DNA from: Pandoraea iniqua
Lineage (GTDB): Bacteria; Pseudomonadota; Gammaproteobacteria; Burkholderiales; Burkholderiaceae
Assembly (NCBI RefSeq): GCF_902459685.1
Contig: NZ_CABPSF010000003.1
Location: 124,001 to 188,000, forward strand
DNA length: 64,000 nucleotides
Reading direction: 5' to 3'
Shown: one piece after another, positions 33,886 to 43,504 of the stretch
How the letters are laid out: every line of letters starts with the position of its first letter
How positions within the stretch are numbered: the first letter of the stretch is position 1
The notes under the pieces: model-generated
What the model saw: the letters and a program-made list of their open reading frames with translations, nothing else
What the model was told of the DNA's origin: nothing
Databases searched by the model: none
Translations under genes and position numbers: made by a program

Positions 33886-36183
33886 ATGAAACTCAACACG
33901 ACGCGCGCACCCGGTTTCCATCGCATCGGCACGCCGCATCTGACGCTCACCGCTATCGCGTTGGCCGTGCTGGCCAGCACGGCGCAGGCCCAAACCACCG
34001 ACATCGGCGATGTCTCGGCCTCCGACGTGGGCGCGCCCGTCAACGTCACGGCCGTCAAGTCGCGCAACGCACCGACCGCCGCCGCCGCGAAGGCGCTCAC
34101 GCAAGCCCCGCTCGAAGCCACGTCACCCCAGACGCAGATCAGCAGCGACTACATCGCCAATCAGATCAATCCGCAGGCGGACTACGGCGCGATCCTGCGC
34201 ATTGCGCCGAGCTACAGCAGCTCGTCGCCCAACGGTCTCGGCTTGTCGGAGGCCAAGAACCAGACGCTGCGGGGCTTTCCCGACGGTCAGTTCAATGTGA
34301 CGTACGACGGCATTCCGTTTGGCGACACCAACGACTTCTCGCACCACACCACGTCGTACTTCCCGGCCGCCACCATCGGCAGCGTCACCATCGACCGAAG
34401 CCCGGGCAATGCCACCACGCTGGGCTATGCGACCTTCGGCGGCTCGGTGAACCTGTTCTCGCCGACCTTGAGCCCCGTGCGCAAGATCGAGTACTCGCAG
34501 ACCATCGGCTCGCACGCGACGTGGCAGGAAAACCTCGGCATCACGACCGGCATCATGCCGGGGTTGCTTGACTCGAATGTCTTCCTGAACATTCAGCGCA
34601 CCGACTCGAACGGCGCATTGAGCAACAGCGGCGTGCGCAACACGAACATCTTCCTGAAGGGCGTGACGCCGATCGGCAGCAACACGCTCGTGACATGGGT
34701 CTATGCGTACGACAAGATCCACTTCAACAACCCGGGCGGCGCCACGCTCAATCAGGTGGCGCAGTACGGCTACAACTACGGGCTGAACGCCGATCCGAAA
34801 AGCCCGAACTACTACGGCTATAACTATCAGGACAAGAACACCGAATTCGCCTATATCGACGTCAAACACGACTTCGACAACGGCTGGGGCCTGAGCAACA
34901 AGCTGTACACGTATTACTACTACAACCTGAGCCATGAACTGAATGGCGACAACACGTCGTCGCCGCTCTCGGCACTCAGCGCGGCCAAGCCGTTCTCTGC
35001 CGGTCAGTCGGGCACCGATATTGCGGGCGCACTGAAGCTCAACGAATACCGCACGTACGGCGATACGCTGGCGGCGACGCACACAGACGCCTATGGCACG
35101 TTCACCGGCGGCTTCTGGGTCGAACACACGCGCAACCCGCGCAATCGCTTCGCCTACGACGCGACCACCGGCCAGTCGGTCAAACAGAACGCCACCTACG
35201 GCAACACCTACTACGACATGGTCGATGAGGTGAACACGGCGCAGGCGTTCTCGCAGTACGCGTGGAAGGCGACCAACGCCCTGACCGTCACGCCGGGCAT
35301 TCGCTATCAGCACTTCGAGCGCTCGCTGTCGGCCGGCGTGTTGCAGAACAACCTGCCGGGCACCTCCGCCACCAAGTCGTGGGACAGCGTGCTGCCGAGT
35401 CTGGACGTGAACTACCGCTTCACGTCGTTGTGGTCGGGCTATGCGCAGGTTTCGCGCGGTGCGCTCGGTCCGAACCTGAACACGTTGTACTCGGCCAATC
35501 CGTCGGGTAACAACAATGTGCAGCCGCAAACCTCGATGGCCTACCAGATCGGTACGGTGTTCAAGGCGGATCGATTCACGTTCAATGCCGACGCGTACCT
35601 GATCGAGTTCAGCAACTACATCACGAAGAACGGCTCGGGCGCGAATGCCACGTACTTCAACGCAGGCGGTGTGCGTTACACCGGCCTTGAAGCGGAAGGT
35701 AACGTGTTGCTCGGCAGCGGCTTCTCGTTCTACGCCAACGGTTCGCTCAACAACGCCACGTACACGCAGGACGGCACCGGCTCGCAGATCTGGAAGTCCG
35801 GCCAGCGCATCTCCTTCGTGCCGCAATACACCGCGGCCATCGCCCTCAATTTCGATCAGGGGCCGTGGCACGCGGGCATCAACACCAAGTTCGTCGGCTC
35901 GATGTATCAGGGCAGCAACGGTGCGGCGGACGGCTCGATCTACAAGGTCGGCCCCTATAGCGTGACGAGCATGATGGTCGCGCGCGACTTCACCAACCTC
36001 AGCTCGGTCCTGAAGAAGGTTCGGGTGTCGTTCGGCGTCGACAACCTGTTCGACACCCACCGCATTACCGACAACCTCGGCCCGGCCGCGACCGATACCA
36101 GCAAGGGCACCGACGCGAACCAGTTCCTCTATTACTTCGTGCCGGGCCGCAGCTTCTACGTCAACCTGCGCGCCGAAATCTGA
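33886..36183 (+). CDS. TonB-dependent outer-membrane receptor
   Basis: A 765-residue receptor. Signal peptide LTAIALAVLASTAQA, cleavage before QTTDIG. The plug domain (about 65-200) contains YGAILRIAPSYSSSSPNGLG, LRGFPDGQFNVTYDGIPFGD and the GYATFGGSVNLFSP motif; the barrel follows and ends SFYVNLRAEI. RVSFGVDNLFDTHRIT is the usual late-barrel NxF motif. It is not of the FpvA siderophore type seen at the window ends. Its neighbours are a phosphodiesterase and dedicated exbB, exbD and tonB genes, pointing to a specific, possibly phosphorylated, substrate. Confidence 0.9.
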   Translation: MKLNTTRAPGFHRIGTPHLTLTAIALAVLASTAQAQTTDIGDVSASDVGAPVNVTAVKSRNAPTAAAAKALTQAPLEATSPQTQISSDYIANQINPQADYGAILRIAPSYSSSSPNGLGLSEAKNQTLRGFPDGQFNVTYDGIPFGDTNDFSHHTTSYFPAATIGSVTIDRSPGNATTLGYATFGGSVNLFSPTLSPVRKIEYSQTIGSHATWQENLGITTGIMPGLLDSNVFLNIQRTDSNGALSNSGVRNTNIFLKGVTPIGSNTLVTWVYAYDKIHFNNPGGATLNQVAQYGYNYGLNADPKSPNYYGYNYQDKNTEFAYIDVKHDFDNGWGLSNKLYTYYYYNLSHELNGDNTSSPLSALSAAKPFSAGQSGTDIAGALKLNEYRTYGDTLAATHTDAYGTFTGGFWVEHTRNPRNRFAYDATTGQSVKQNATYGNTYYDMVDEVNTAQAFSQYAWKATNALTVTPGIRYQHFERSLSAGVLQNNLPGTSATKSWDSVLPSLDVNYRFTSLWSGYAQVSRGALGPNLNTLYSANPSGNNNVQPQTSMAYQIGTVFKADRFTFNADAYLIEFSNYITKNGSGANATYFNAGGVRYTGLEAEGNVLLGSGFSFYANGSLNNATYTQDGTGSQIWKSGQRISFVPQYTAAIALNFDQGPWHAGINTKFVGSMYQGSNGAADGSIYKVGPYSVTSMMVARDFTNLSSVLKKVRVSFGVDNLFDTHRITDNLGPAATDTSKGTDANQFLYYFVPGRSFYVNLRAEI

Positions 36184-36248
36184 CCGATCGGCCGATCACT
36201 GGCCGCCGGTTGGCGCGGCCGGTGCGAATTTCATTGCAAGGAGATTTT

Positions 36249-36920
36249 ATGGATCTGACTCAAATCAACCAACTGGCCATGTCGTCCGGCGGCACGCTCT
36301 ATCTGATGGTCCTGCTGGCATTTGTCGGCATCACCGTGATCGTGGATCGCGGACTGCGCCTGCGTCGTACGTTCCGGGGCGGTGAGCGCATCGTGACGGC
36401 GGTCAGTGCGTTACCGATGATCGACGTTCACGATGCCGACGAACTACGCGCCGCCGCTGCGGGCTTGCCGCACGGCCGTCTGCTCGACGCTTACGCGCAC
36501 AACCTCAAGCGCGTTCACGGCGGCGATATGGAAGCGGTGATCGACGAAGCCATCTATCTGGAAGTGCCGCGTGTCGATCGCGGCCTGTGGGTGCTCGACA
36601 CCGTCATCACCGTCGCGCCGCTGTTGGGCCTGTTCGGCACCATCGTCGGCATGTTCCACGCGTTCGATGTGCTGGGTGCTGCGGGCGGCGATCCCACGCA
36701 GGTGACCTCCGGCGTGGCCGAAGCGCTGGTCGCGACGGCGTGCGGTCTGGCCATTGCGATGAGCCACCTGTGGTTCTTCAACGCGATGCAGGACACCGTG
36801 CGTCAGACCGTGCATCAGATGGATACACTCAAGCGCCTGCTGCTCAACCGTCACAGCGCCTCACAGCAGGCGGTTGAGCCGACGGGCGTGGTATTGCGCC
36901 ACGAACGTGCCTCTGCCTGA
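36249..36920 (+). CDS. exbB: ExbB/TolQ/MotA-family proton channel
   Basis: Inner-membrane proton channel subunit (223 aa) energising TonB. TM1 LYLMVLLAFVGITVIVDRGL near residue 16; the TM2-TM3 block LDTVITVAPLLGLFGTIVGM and EALVATACGLAIAMSHLWFF carries the family's conserved GLxGTVxGM-type motif. RBS AAGGAG before the chosen ATG. Followed nine bases later by exbD. Confidence 0.9.
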   Translation: MDLTQINQLAMSSGGTLYLMVLLAFVGITVIVDRGLRLRRTFRGGERIVTAVSALPMIDVHDADELRAAAAGLPHGRLLDAYAHNLKRVHGGDMEAVIDEAIYLEVPRVDRGLWVLDTVITVAPLLGLFGTIVGMFHAFDVLGAAGGDPTQVTSGVAEALVATACGLAIAMSHLWFFNAMQDTVRQTVHQMDTLKRLLLNRHSASQQAVEPTGVVLRHERASA

Positions 36921-36929
36921 GAGCCTGCG

Positions 36930-37322
36930 ATGCGATATTTCGAAACGAGAAAGGCGCGCATCGAAGTCGTGCCGATGATCGACATCATGTTCTTTCTGCT
37001 GGTGTTCTTCATCATGATCACGCTCAAGATGATTCCGTCGATGGGCATGTCGGCCAAGCTGCCGGGAAGCTCGACGGCGCAGGACTTGCCTCACCCCAAG
37101 GTGCTTGTCGCTTTGCACGCTGACGGCAGCGTTGAAACCGACCAGCATCCGGTCACGCTCGACGCCCTGAGCGCCACGCTGCGTGCGCACGATCCCGCGC
37201 ATACGGTGGTGACTATCGCGAGCGACAAGGCCGCCAATGTGCAGCAACTGACCCAACTGATGGACGCGTGCCGCGCGGCGGGTGTCACGCAGATCGGCAT
37301 TGCTGCGAAAGAGGCGCCATGA
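36930..37322 (+). CDS. exbD: ExbD/TolR biopolymer transport protein
   Basis: A 130-residue single-pass protein. VVPMIDIMFFLLVFFIMITL contains the essential membrane Asp of ExbD; the periplasmic domain follows (KVLVALHADGSVETDQHPVT). It overlaps tonB by the ATGA junction, giving translational coupling of the ExbB-ExbD-TonB set. Confidence 0.92.
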   Translation: MRYFETRKARIEVVPMIDIMFFLLVFFIMITLKMIPSMGMSAKLPGSSTAQDLPHPKVLVALHADGSVETDQHPVTLDALSATLRAHDPAHTVVTIASDKAANVQQLTQLMDACRAAGVTQIGIAAKEAP

Positions 37323-38089
37323 CCACGATTTATCAATCGGAAGTCGTGGGCCATTCGCAGGCTGCCAGCGGCGCACTGCCCGCCCCCGGTTTGCCATTCC
37401 CTCAAAGTCAGGGGCGCTGGCCGTGGCGGGCCATGGCGACGGCACTGGCAGTGGAGGCGATCCTGCTGGGCTTTGCGACCGGCTGGCTTTCGCGTGGCAC
37501 GCCGCCGCCCGCTCGGGTAGCCGCTCCGGTGATGCTGTCGATGGTTGCGCCGGAGCCCGAGGCGGCACCTGCCGTGAAGCCGGTAGCGCCCGTGGTATCC
37601 CCCGCCAAGCCGGTCGTGCCGGTGAAGCACGCAGTGACACCAAAGCCAGTCGTGTCGCCGGTGAACAAGACTCCTCAGCCCGCCCACGAAACGACGCATG
37701 CAGAGGCGCCACCGATCAAGACGGTGGATGGCGCGGATGCTCCGCCTGCGCCATCTGCTGCCGCCGCGCCAACGCCGGCGGCATCGCCTTCGAACGTGGC
37801 ACCGGGGCCGGACGACCGTTTCATCGCGAAGCTGCGCGCCGCCGTGCAAGCGGCCGTGGTTTATCCGATGGCGTTGCGGGGTATGGGGTTGGCAGCCAAT
37901 ATCGACGTCGAGTTTGCCTATCAGGATGGCGTGGTATCGAACGTGCACGTCTCCCGGCCCGGGCGTGTTGCAACGCTGGATCAGGCGGCCATCGCTGCCG
38001 TGCAGCACGCTGCCATGCCGTCCCCTCCGCCCAATCTGGCGGGTAAGCTGAACACGTTCAAAGTGCGGGTGATTTTTAGCGATGCATGA
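37319..38089 (+). CDS. tonB: TonB energy-transducing protein
   Basis: A 256-residue inner-membrane/periplasm-spanning protein. One N-terminal TM (AMATALAVEAILLGFATGWL), a Pro/Val/Lys-rich rigid linker (VSPAKPVVPVKHAVTPKPVV), then the C-terminal beta-domain with VVYPMALRGMGLAANIDVEF, VHVSRPGRVATLDQAAIAAV and FKVRVIFSDA. The usual YP motif is present in VVYPM. Starts inside the exbD stop. Ends 15 bases from the convergent phosphopantetheinyl transferase. Confidence 0.9.
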   Translation: MTTIYQSEVVGHSQAASGALPAPGLPFPQSQGRWPWRAMATALAVEAILLGFATGWLSRGTPPPARVAAPVMLSMVAPEPEAAPAVKPVAPVVSPAKPVVPVKHAVTPKPVVSPVNKTPQPAHETTHAEAPPIKTVDGADAPPAPSAAAAPTPAASPSNVAPGPDDRFIAKLRAAVQAAVVYPMALRGMGLAANIDVEFAYQDGVVSNVHVSRPGRVATLDQAAIAAVQHAAMPSPPPNLAGKLNTFKVRVIFSDA

Positions 38090-38104
38090 GGCCGTGGGGG
38101 ATTG

Positions 38105-38818
38105 TCAGGCGTCTTGTCCCCACGCCAGACATCCCTGACACGCGGGTAGATCGTCAAACCACCGGAACCGCAGCCGGGCAGCGGCTTCGAAGCGCGGTGC
38201 TTCGATGACAACAGGTTGCTGCTCGGCGAAGTCCGCGACATCGACATGCAGGCACAGCAAGCCTTCCGTAATGCCCAGCCCGAGGGTTTTCAGGATCGCT
38301 TCCTTGGCCGTCCAGCAGCGAAGGAACGCGTCGGGTTGCGCCGCCGGTGACAAGGCCTCGATCTGCGCGCGCTCCGCGGCAGTACACACGAGCGGTGCAA
38401 GCTCGCGCCAGTCAAGCGCGCGTTGTTTCACCTCGATGTCGACGCCGACACACCGCGTCCGGGAGACGGCGATCAGCGCGCCGTTGCCCGTATGCGAGAC
38501 GTTGAACGACAACGTCGACAACTCACCCGGGCGCGTTGCCAGTTCCGGACGGCCATATGGCCCCTGTGCGAAACCCACCGCCGCGGGCATCGCCCCGGTG
38601 TACTCGCCCAATAGCTCCCGCAGTACCGAACGCGTCATGGCAAAGCGATAACGGTCGACGTCATAGCGAAACCGCCCTGCCCGGGCCAGTTCGTCCGCAT
38701 CGAGATAGCGATACGCATCGGGCTCACGGCGTCCGTCGAGCGCCACATGCCAGACGTCGACATCCACCGGCCAGCGCCCATTGCCCGGTAGCTGTTGTGC
38801 CCGCATCGTCCGGCTCAC
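38105..38818 (-). CDS. 4'-phosphopantetheinyl transferase (Sfp/EntD type)
   Basis: Activates carrier domains by transferring phosphopantetheine from CoA to the conserved Ser; needed for the four T domains of the neighbouring NRPS. Sfp motifs: FNVSHTGNGALIAVS, CVGVDIEVKQR (Mg-binding D-x-E) and FLRCWTAKEAILKTLGLGI (W-x-x-KE-x-x-K). At 237 residues it is standard Sfp size. A GTG at 38818 overlaps the exporter stop (GTGA); an ATG four codons later is the alternative. Last gene of the siderophore cluster. Confidence 0.9.
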   Translation of the reverse strand: MSRTMRAQQLPGNGRWPVDVDVWHVALDGRREPDAYRYLDADELARAGRFRYDVDRYRFAMTRSVLRELLGEYTGAMPAAVGFAQGPYGRPELATRPGELSTLSFNVSHTGNGALIAVSRTRCVGVDIEVKQRALDWRELAPLVCTAAERAQIEALSPAAQPDAFLRCWTAKEAILKTLGLGITEGLLCLHVDVADFAEQQPVVIEAPRFEAAARLRFRWFDDLPACQGCLAWGQDA

Positions 38819-40560
38819 TCCACCGGCGCATCCACCGGCGCATTCGCAGACGCACCGACATGCGTCTCGTAGGCGAACGTGCTGCCGCTGGCTTCTTCGA
38901 TGATGCGTCCCTGATGCAGGCGCACCACGCGGTCTGCCAGACCGAAATACCGGTCATCGTGCGAAATGACGATCAGCGTTTTGCCCTGACGTTTGAAGTC
39001 CGGCAGCATCTCCTGATAGAAGTAGCGGCGGAATGTCGGGTCTTGGTCGGCGGCCCATTCATCGAGCACCATCCACGGACGGTTTTCGAGATACGCATGC
39101 ACCAGCGCCAGACGCTTGCGCTGACCGGCCGACAAGTCGATGGTCGAGAACGCGCCGTCGACAATGCTCACCTTGTGCGCCAGCCCCAACTGCTCGAGAT
39201 AGGCCTGTGCGTGCGCCATCGTCTGGGCATCGCTCGCGACGAGATCGTCGAACAGGTGGTAATCCGAGAACACTGTCGAGAACTGCTGACGAAAGCCGTC
39301 GAGCTGTTCCGCCGGGACCGTCTTGCCGTCGACCAGCAGCTCACCTTGGCCCGGGGTGTAAAGCGAGAGCAGCGTCTTGATCAACGTGGTCTTGCCGCAG
39401 CCGTTTTCACCCACGATGAAGAGCGTCTCGCCGCGACGAATTTCGAGATCGATCGGCCCAAGCTGGAACGGCGCACTGTCGCCCGCCGCCGGGAATACGT
39501 GCGTCGCGCCGCGCAGAGCCAGCGTCTGCATCGCGGGGAATGCCGCCTCTCCCGCTGCCGGGCCGTCAAGCAGGCGCGGCTCGCGGTTACGGAACTGGCT
39601 CGTCAGCTCGGCAATGCGCTGGAACGAGACGCGCGCCTGAATCAGCGTCGGCAAGCCGCCCGCAATCATCTCGATGGGGCCGCGAATATACAGCAGCACG
39701 ATCACGAAGCCGCTGACGACGCGAGAGTCCACGCCAAGCTTCGACTGAAGCAGCAGAATGAGCCCGATCACCACGAAGAACAGCATGCCGCCCATCGCGT
39801 TGGCCGCGTAGTACAGGCGCATGGCGCGGCTCTTGAGCTCGCCGATCAGATCGGCGGCACCCGACAACTGCTCGCCGTACACGCGCTGACGGCGCGCGCG
39901 ATTCAGGCGCAATTCCTTGGCGCCTTCCGTAATGGCGCGGTATTGCTTCTGGAGCTCGTCCTGCGCGCCGCGTACGCCACGGTAGTGAAAGTCCCAGCGC
40001 AGCGAGGCGTAGTGGTTGATGCCAAGGCCAATGAGGATCGCCGCGAGCGCAAACAAGAACAGCAGCGGCGAGAGCACCAGCATGTAGGCCACGCAACCGA
40101 GCGCAATTGCCACGGCCGTCATGAAGCCGGGGAAGTTGAAGGTCACGGCGCTCACCGTATCGACGTCGCTGTTGAGCGTCGCGAGCAAGCGGTGAACGCG
40201 GTACCGCTCGACTTCGGCGATCGGCGCACAGACGATGCGCGCCGAGAGGTCCTTGCGCAGCGCCGCGATAATCTTCTGGCCGATCACACTGTTGCCTACG
40301 CCGGAGATCGCGTTGCCGGACAGCGTGACCGCGCACAGCACGACGAAGGTCACGATGGTCTTGCCGGTAATGCCGTCGGGCGAATGGAGGCCGTCGTTGA
40401 TCGTCGCGAGCAGCCATGCCGTGGTGAGACCGGCGACGACGCCCATCACGGTGGAGAACAGGCTCATCGGCAGGAAGGGCCGGAACAGCCGGAACAACTC
40501 GTGGCCGATGCGTGTCTTGTCAGGCGAGTCTGGCGATTGACCCGTGGAACGGTCGGTCAT
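38815..40560 (-). CDS. Cyclic-peptide export ABC transporter (PvdE/SyrD-like)
   Basis: A 581-residue fused membrane-ATPase exporter. Six helices in about 25-310 (for example MTAVAIALGCVAYMLVLSPL), then an ATPase with Walker A FIVGENGCGKTTLIKTLLSL, signature IDLSAGQRKRLALVHAYL and Walker B WMVLDEWAADQDPTFRRYFY. The DEWAADQDP sequence is diagnostic of the PvdE/YojI group, which exports siderophore or lipopeptide precursors to the periplasm. Start chosen at 40560 with GGGGA upstream; the longer frame belongs to sequence antisense or out of frame with the neighbouring ATPase gene. It likely sends the NRPS product out to the acylase. Confidence 0.9.
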   Translation of the reverse strand: MTDRSTGQSPDSPDKTRIGHELFRLFRPFLPMSLFSTVMGVVAGLTTAWLLATINDGLHSPDGITGKTIVTFVVLCAVTLSGNAISGVGNSVIGQKIIAALRKDLSARIVCAPIAEVERYRVHRLLATLNSDVDTVSAVTFNFPGFMTAVAIALGCVAYMLVLSPLLFLFALAAILIGLGINHYASLRWDFHYRGVRGAQDELQKQYRAITEGAKELRLNRARRQRVYGEQLSGAADLIGELKSRAMRLYYAANAMGGMLFFVVIGLILLLQSKLGVDSRVVSGFVIVLLYIRGPIEMIAGGLPTLIQARVSFQRIAELTSQFRNREPRLLDGPAAGEAAFPAMQTLALRGATHVFPAAGDSAPFQLGPIDLEIRRGETLFIVGENGCGKTTLIKTLLSLYTPGQGELLVDGKTVPAEQLDGFRQQFSTVFSDYHLFDDLVASDAQTMAHAQAYLEQLGLAHKVSIVDGAFSTIDLSAGQRKRLALVHAYLENRPWMVLDEWAADQDPTFRRYFYQEMLPDFKRQGKTLIVISHDDRYFGLADRVVRLHQGRIIEEASGSTFAYETHVGASANAPVDAPVE

Positions 40561-40583
40561 GGCAATTTCCCCAATCGTGAAAC

Positions 40584-41432
40584 TTAACGGACGACGCAAA
40601 CCGGCTCGCCGGTCTGCGGATGCGGCATCACCACCATGGCAATGCCGTAGATGTCTTCCAACCGCTCGCTCGTCATGAGCTCGCCCGGTGTACCCCGGGC
40701 GCACAAACGCCCGCCGCGCAGCGCCACGATCTCGTCGCAGAAGCGCGCGGCCATGTTGATGTCGTGCAGCACTACCACCACACCCAGACCCCGCGTGCGC
40801 GAGAGCGACTGGACGAGCGACAGCACCTCGACCTGATGCGCAACGTCCAACGCGGCGATGGGCTCGTCGAGCAAGAGACAGTCGGCGTCCTGCGCCACGA
40901 GCATGGCGAGCCAGACGCGCTGGCGCTCGCCGCCCGAGAGCGTATCGACCAGACGATCGGCAAAGCGCGAGACGCCGGTGAGTTCCATGGCTTCGTCGAC
41001 GCGCGCCAGATCCTGTGCGGAGAAGCGCCCCAGCGGTCCGTGCCACGGATAGCGTCCGAAACGCACTAACTCGCGCACGCGCAGTCCCGCTGCGGGTGGT
41101 GTGTGCTGGGGCAGATAGGCGATCTTGCGCGCCAGCGCCCTGCCTTGCCAGTCGCCCAGCGGCGTGTTCTCGAAGCGAATCTCGCCGCTGGCCGGCGCCT
41201 GCTGACGGGCCAGCAGTTTGACCAGCGTCGATTTGCCCGAGCCGTTGTGGCCGATCAATCCGATCACACGGCGCGGTGCCAGCGTGAGCGTGAGGGGGTG
41301 AAGCAACGTACGCTCGCCCGCCTTGAACGAGACGTCGCGCAGGTCGAACATCGGCGACGGCACCGCATGGGCATCGTGCTTGGGTTGTGCCGCCTGTGAT
41401 GGCATGGCGGCGAATTCGGTATCTTCCATCAT
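40584..41432 (-). CDS. Ferric-siderophore ABC transporter ATP-binding protein (FhuC/FecE-like)
   Basis: ATPase (282 aa) of the iron-chelate importer. Walker A GLIGHNGSGKSTLVKLLARQ, signature LSGGERQRVWLAMLVAQD, Walker B CLLLDEPIAALDVAHQVEVL and VLHDINMAARFCDEIVALRG; the RYPWHG motif is common in FhuC relatives. A 28-residue leader precedes the domain. Lies downstream of the fused permease (62 bases). Confidence 0.9.
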   Translation of the reverse strand: MMEDTEFAAMPSQAAQPKHDAHAVPSPMFDLRDVSFKAGERTLLHPLTLTLAPRRVIGLIGHNGSGKSTLVKLLARQQAPASGEIRFENTPLGDWQGRALARKIAYLPQHTPPAAGLRVRELVRFGRYPWHGPLGRFSAQDLARVDEAMELTGVSRFADRLVDTLSGGERQRVWLAMLVAQDADCLLLDEPIAALDVAHQVEVLSLVQSLSRTRGLGVVVVLHDINMAARFCDEIVALRGGRLCARGTPGELMTSERLEDIYGIAMVVMPHPQTGEPVCVVR

Positions 41433-41494
41433 CGTTTCATCCGGTCTTGCGCAGTTCGATGTAATTCGGTTCGATGTGATCGTCGGCGGTCGCG

Positions 41495-43504
41495 TCAGGC
41501 GCGGTCCCGCCAGATCAGCATCAGGAAATACGGTCCGCCGACGAAGGTGGCCAACAGGCCCGCCGGCATCTGGTCAGGAAACAACGCGTTGCGGCCAATC
41601 CAGTCCGCCAGCACGAGCATCGCGCCACCGACGAACGCGCCGCCGAAGATCTGCGACACGGGACGTTGCAGTCCCAGCAATCTGGCGATGTGCGGCCCCA
41701 TCAGCCCGACAAACGAAATCGGGCCGATGATGAGCGTGGCAGCAGCACTCAACACGGCGGCCGCCAATAACAACGCGAACCGGGAGCGTCCGACATTCAC
41801 GCCGACCGACCGGGCGACGGCTTCGCCCAGCGGCAAAATGTCGAGCGCGCGGGCGGCAAACAACACCAGCGGCAGCAGCACGACCGCGATCACCAGTGCG
41901 ACGGTGGCCTGCGTCGCGCCCACGCCGTAGGTGGAGCCGGCCATCCACGCGAGCATCATCGCCATGCGCGGATCGCCGCTGGCCATCATCAGGGACGCAA
42001 GCCCACTGAAGACCGTGCTGATGCCAATGCCCGTCAGGATCAGACGTTCAGGCGAAAAGCCACTGCGCCGCGCCAAGAGAAACATGGCCCCCAGCGCCGC
42101 AAACGCGCCGGCCGACGCGGCGGCAAGCTGCATCGCCTGAGACGGCGAATTCACCGCGAACAACAGCACGATGAGCCCGAGCGATGCGCCCGACGAGATG
42201 CCCAGCACTTCGGGGCTGGCCATCGGGTTCGCCGTCAGACGCTGAATCAGAATGCCCGCCACCGACAGCATGGCGCCCGCGGCCAGTGCCCCGACCACGC
42301 GCGGTATGCGCAGCGACCGCAGGCGGCCGAGCGACTCGAAAGTGTCCAGCCGCCAGCCCGATAAACCGCGCGAGACGAGAATGGCCGCCACGGTCATCAC
42401 AACAAGCAAGAGCAAGGCGCCGATTACGGCGACCCATAGATTGCGTTGTGCACGCTGCACCACCGGCCCCTCATGACGATGCACATGCGCGCTGTCATGC
42501 AGTTGCGGCAGGAGCCACAACAACAGCGGTGCCCCCAGTAGCGCCGTGGCGATACCGGTCGGAATCTCCGGCATCCACAGGCCGAGCCATTGCACGATCT
42601 GATCGGCAAGCCACAGCAACAAAGCACCGATGACGGCCCCCCACGCGAGGCGTCGTCCGAGCGTGCGGGCCCCGGCAAGGCGCGCAAGCGCCGGTCCGGC
42701 GAGCCCCACGAAGCCGATGACGCCCAGCGCGCTCACGATCCATGCGCACAGCAAAGTGCCGACGAACAGCGCCCCCAGCCGCAACCAGCGCAGGGACACG
42801 CCGAGCGCGCGCGACGCGTCGTCGCCGACGGCCATCACCGACAGCGGCCGCACCAGCAATGCGGCGGCCACGGCACCCAGCGCGACGCGTGGCAACAACT
42901 GCTCGGCGATGGTCCAGCTGTTCTGGTTGAGTGCGCCCGATTGCCAGACGAAAACGCCAAGCAGCCCTTCATGGAAGAACAACGACAGCACCGAGCCGAT
43001 GGACCCGGCACACAACGTGACGACCAGACCGCAGAGAATGAGCACCAGCGGCGAGAGCGAGTGCGCCCACGCGATCACGAATACCAGCGCGAACGCAGCG
43101 ACCGCACCGCCCAGTGCGACGGCGTCGCGATGTTCGATCAACAGCGACGGAAACCACAACGTCGTGACCGTCATGGCGAGGTTGGCGCCGGCGGCAACGC
43201 CCAACGTCGTCGGTTCGGCGAGCGGATTGCGCAATACGTGCTGGAACAGGCCGCCCGCGAGCGACAGCGCGACGCCCGCCAGCAGCGATACGGCAAGACG
43301 GGGGGCAAACGAATACTCGATCACCACGCGCTTCATGTCGTCGGGATCGGCACCGGGCAGCAAGCCGCGCCAGCCGGTGGCCGGCAACGCGTTGCGCAGG
43401 TTGAGCCACGTAAGCCCCAGCGCAAGGACAAAGAGGAGCAGAACGAACGACAGCGGCGACTTCTCGCGCGGTGGCATCGGGGTCGGGATGACCATGCTAG
43501 ACAT
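41495..43504 (-). CDS. Fused ferric-siderophore permease (FhuB-like)
   Basis: A 669-residue permease of two fused FecCD-type halves, as in FhuB of E. coli (about 660 residues). Each half repeats the family motifs: RLAVSLLAGVALSLAGGLFQ with NPLAEPTTLGVAAGANLAM in the first, and RVVGALAAGAMLSVAGILIQ with NPMASPEVLGISSGASLGL in the second; GFVGLAGPALARLAG and SFVGLMGPHIARLLG are the coupling regions. Its start overlaps the binding-protein stop by eight bases. The fusion means that no second permease gene is needed. Confidence 0.92.
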   Translation of the reverse strand: MSSMVIPTPMPPREKSPLSFVLLLFVLALGLTWLNLRNALPATGWRGLLPGADPDDMKRVVIEYSFAPRLAVSLLAGVALSLAGGLFQHVLRNPLAEPTTLGVAAGANLAMTVTTLWFPSLLIEHRDAVALGGAVAAFALVFVIAWAHSLSPLVLILCGLVVTLCAGSIGSVLSLFFHEGLLGVFVWQSGALNQNSWTIAEQLLPRVALGAVAAALLVRPLSVMAVGDDASRALGVSLRWLRLGALFVGTLLCAWIVSALGVIGFVGLAGPALARLAGARTLGRRLAWGAVIGALLLWLADQIVQWLGLWMPEIPTGIATALLGAPLLLWLLPQLHDSAHVHRHEGPVVQRAQRNLWVAVIGALLLLVVMTVAAILVSRGLSGWRLDTFESLGRLRSLRIPRVVGALAAGAMLSVAGILIQRLTANPMASPEVLGISSGASLGLIVLLFAVNSPSQAMQLAAASAGAFAALGAMFLLARRSGFSPERLILTGIGISTVFSGLASLMMASGDPRMAMMLAWMAGSTYGVGATQATVALVIAVVLLPLVLFAARALDILPLGEAVARSVGVNVGRSRFALLLAAAVLSAAATLIIGPISFVGLMGPHIARLLGLQRPVSQIFGGAFVGGAMLVLADWIGRNALFPDQMPAGLLATFVGGPYFLMLIWRDRA

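Noticed and set aside
34123-36060. 645-codon open frame on the minus strand
   Set aside because: Antisense to the TonB receptor; Arg/Val/Gly-rich composition with no family pattern, typical of shadow frames in high-GC DNA.
38536-40587. 683-codon open frame on the plus strand
   Set aside because: Antisense to the exporter and transferase genes, whose catalytic motifs are clear; no domain features in the shadow.
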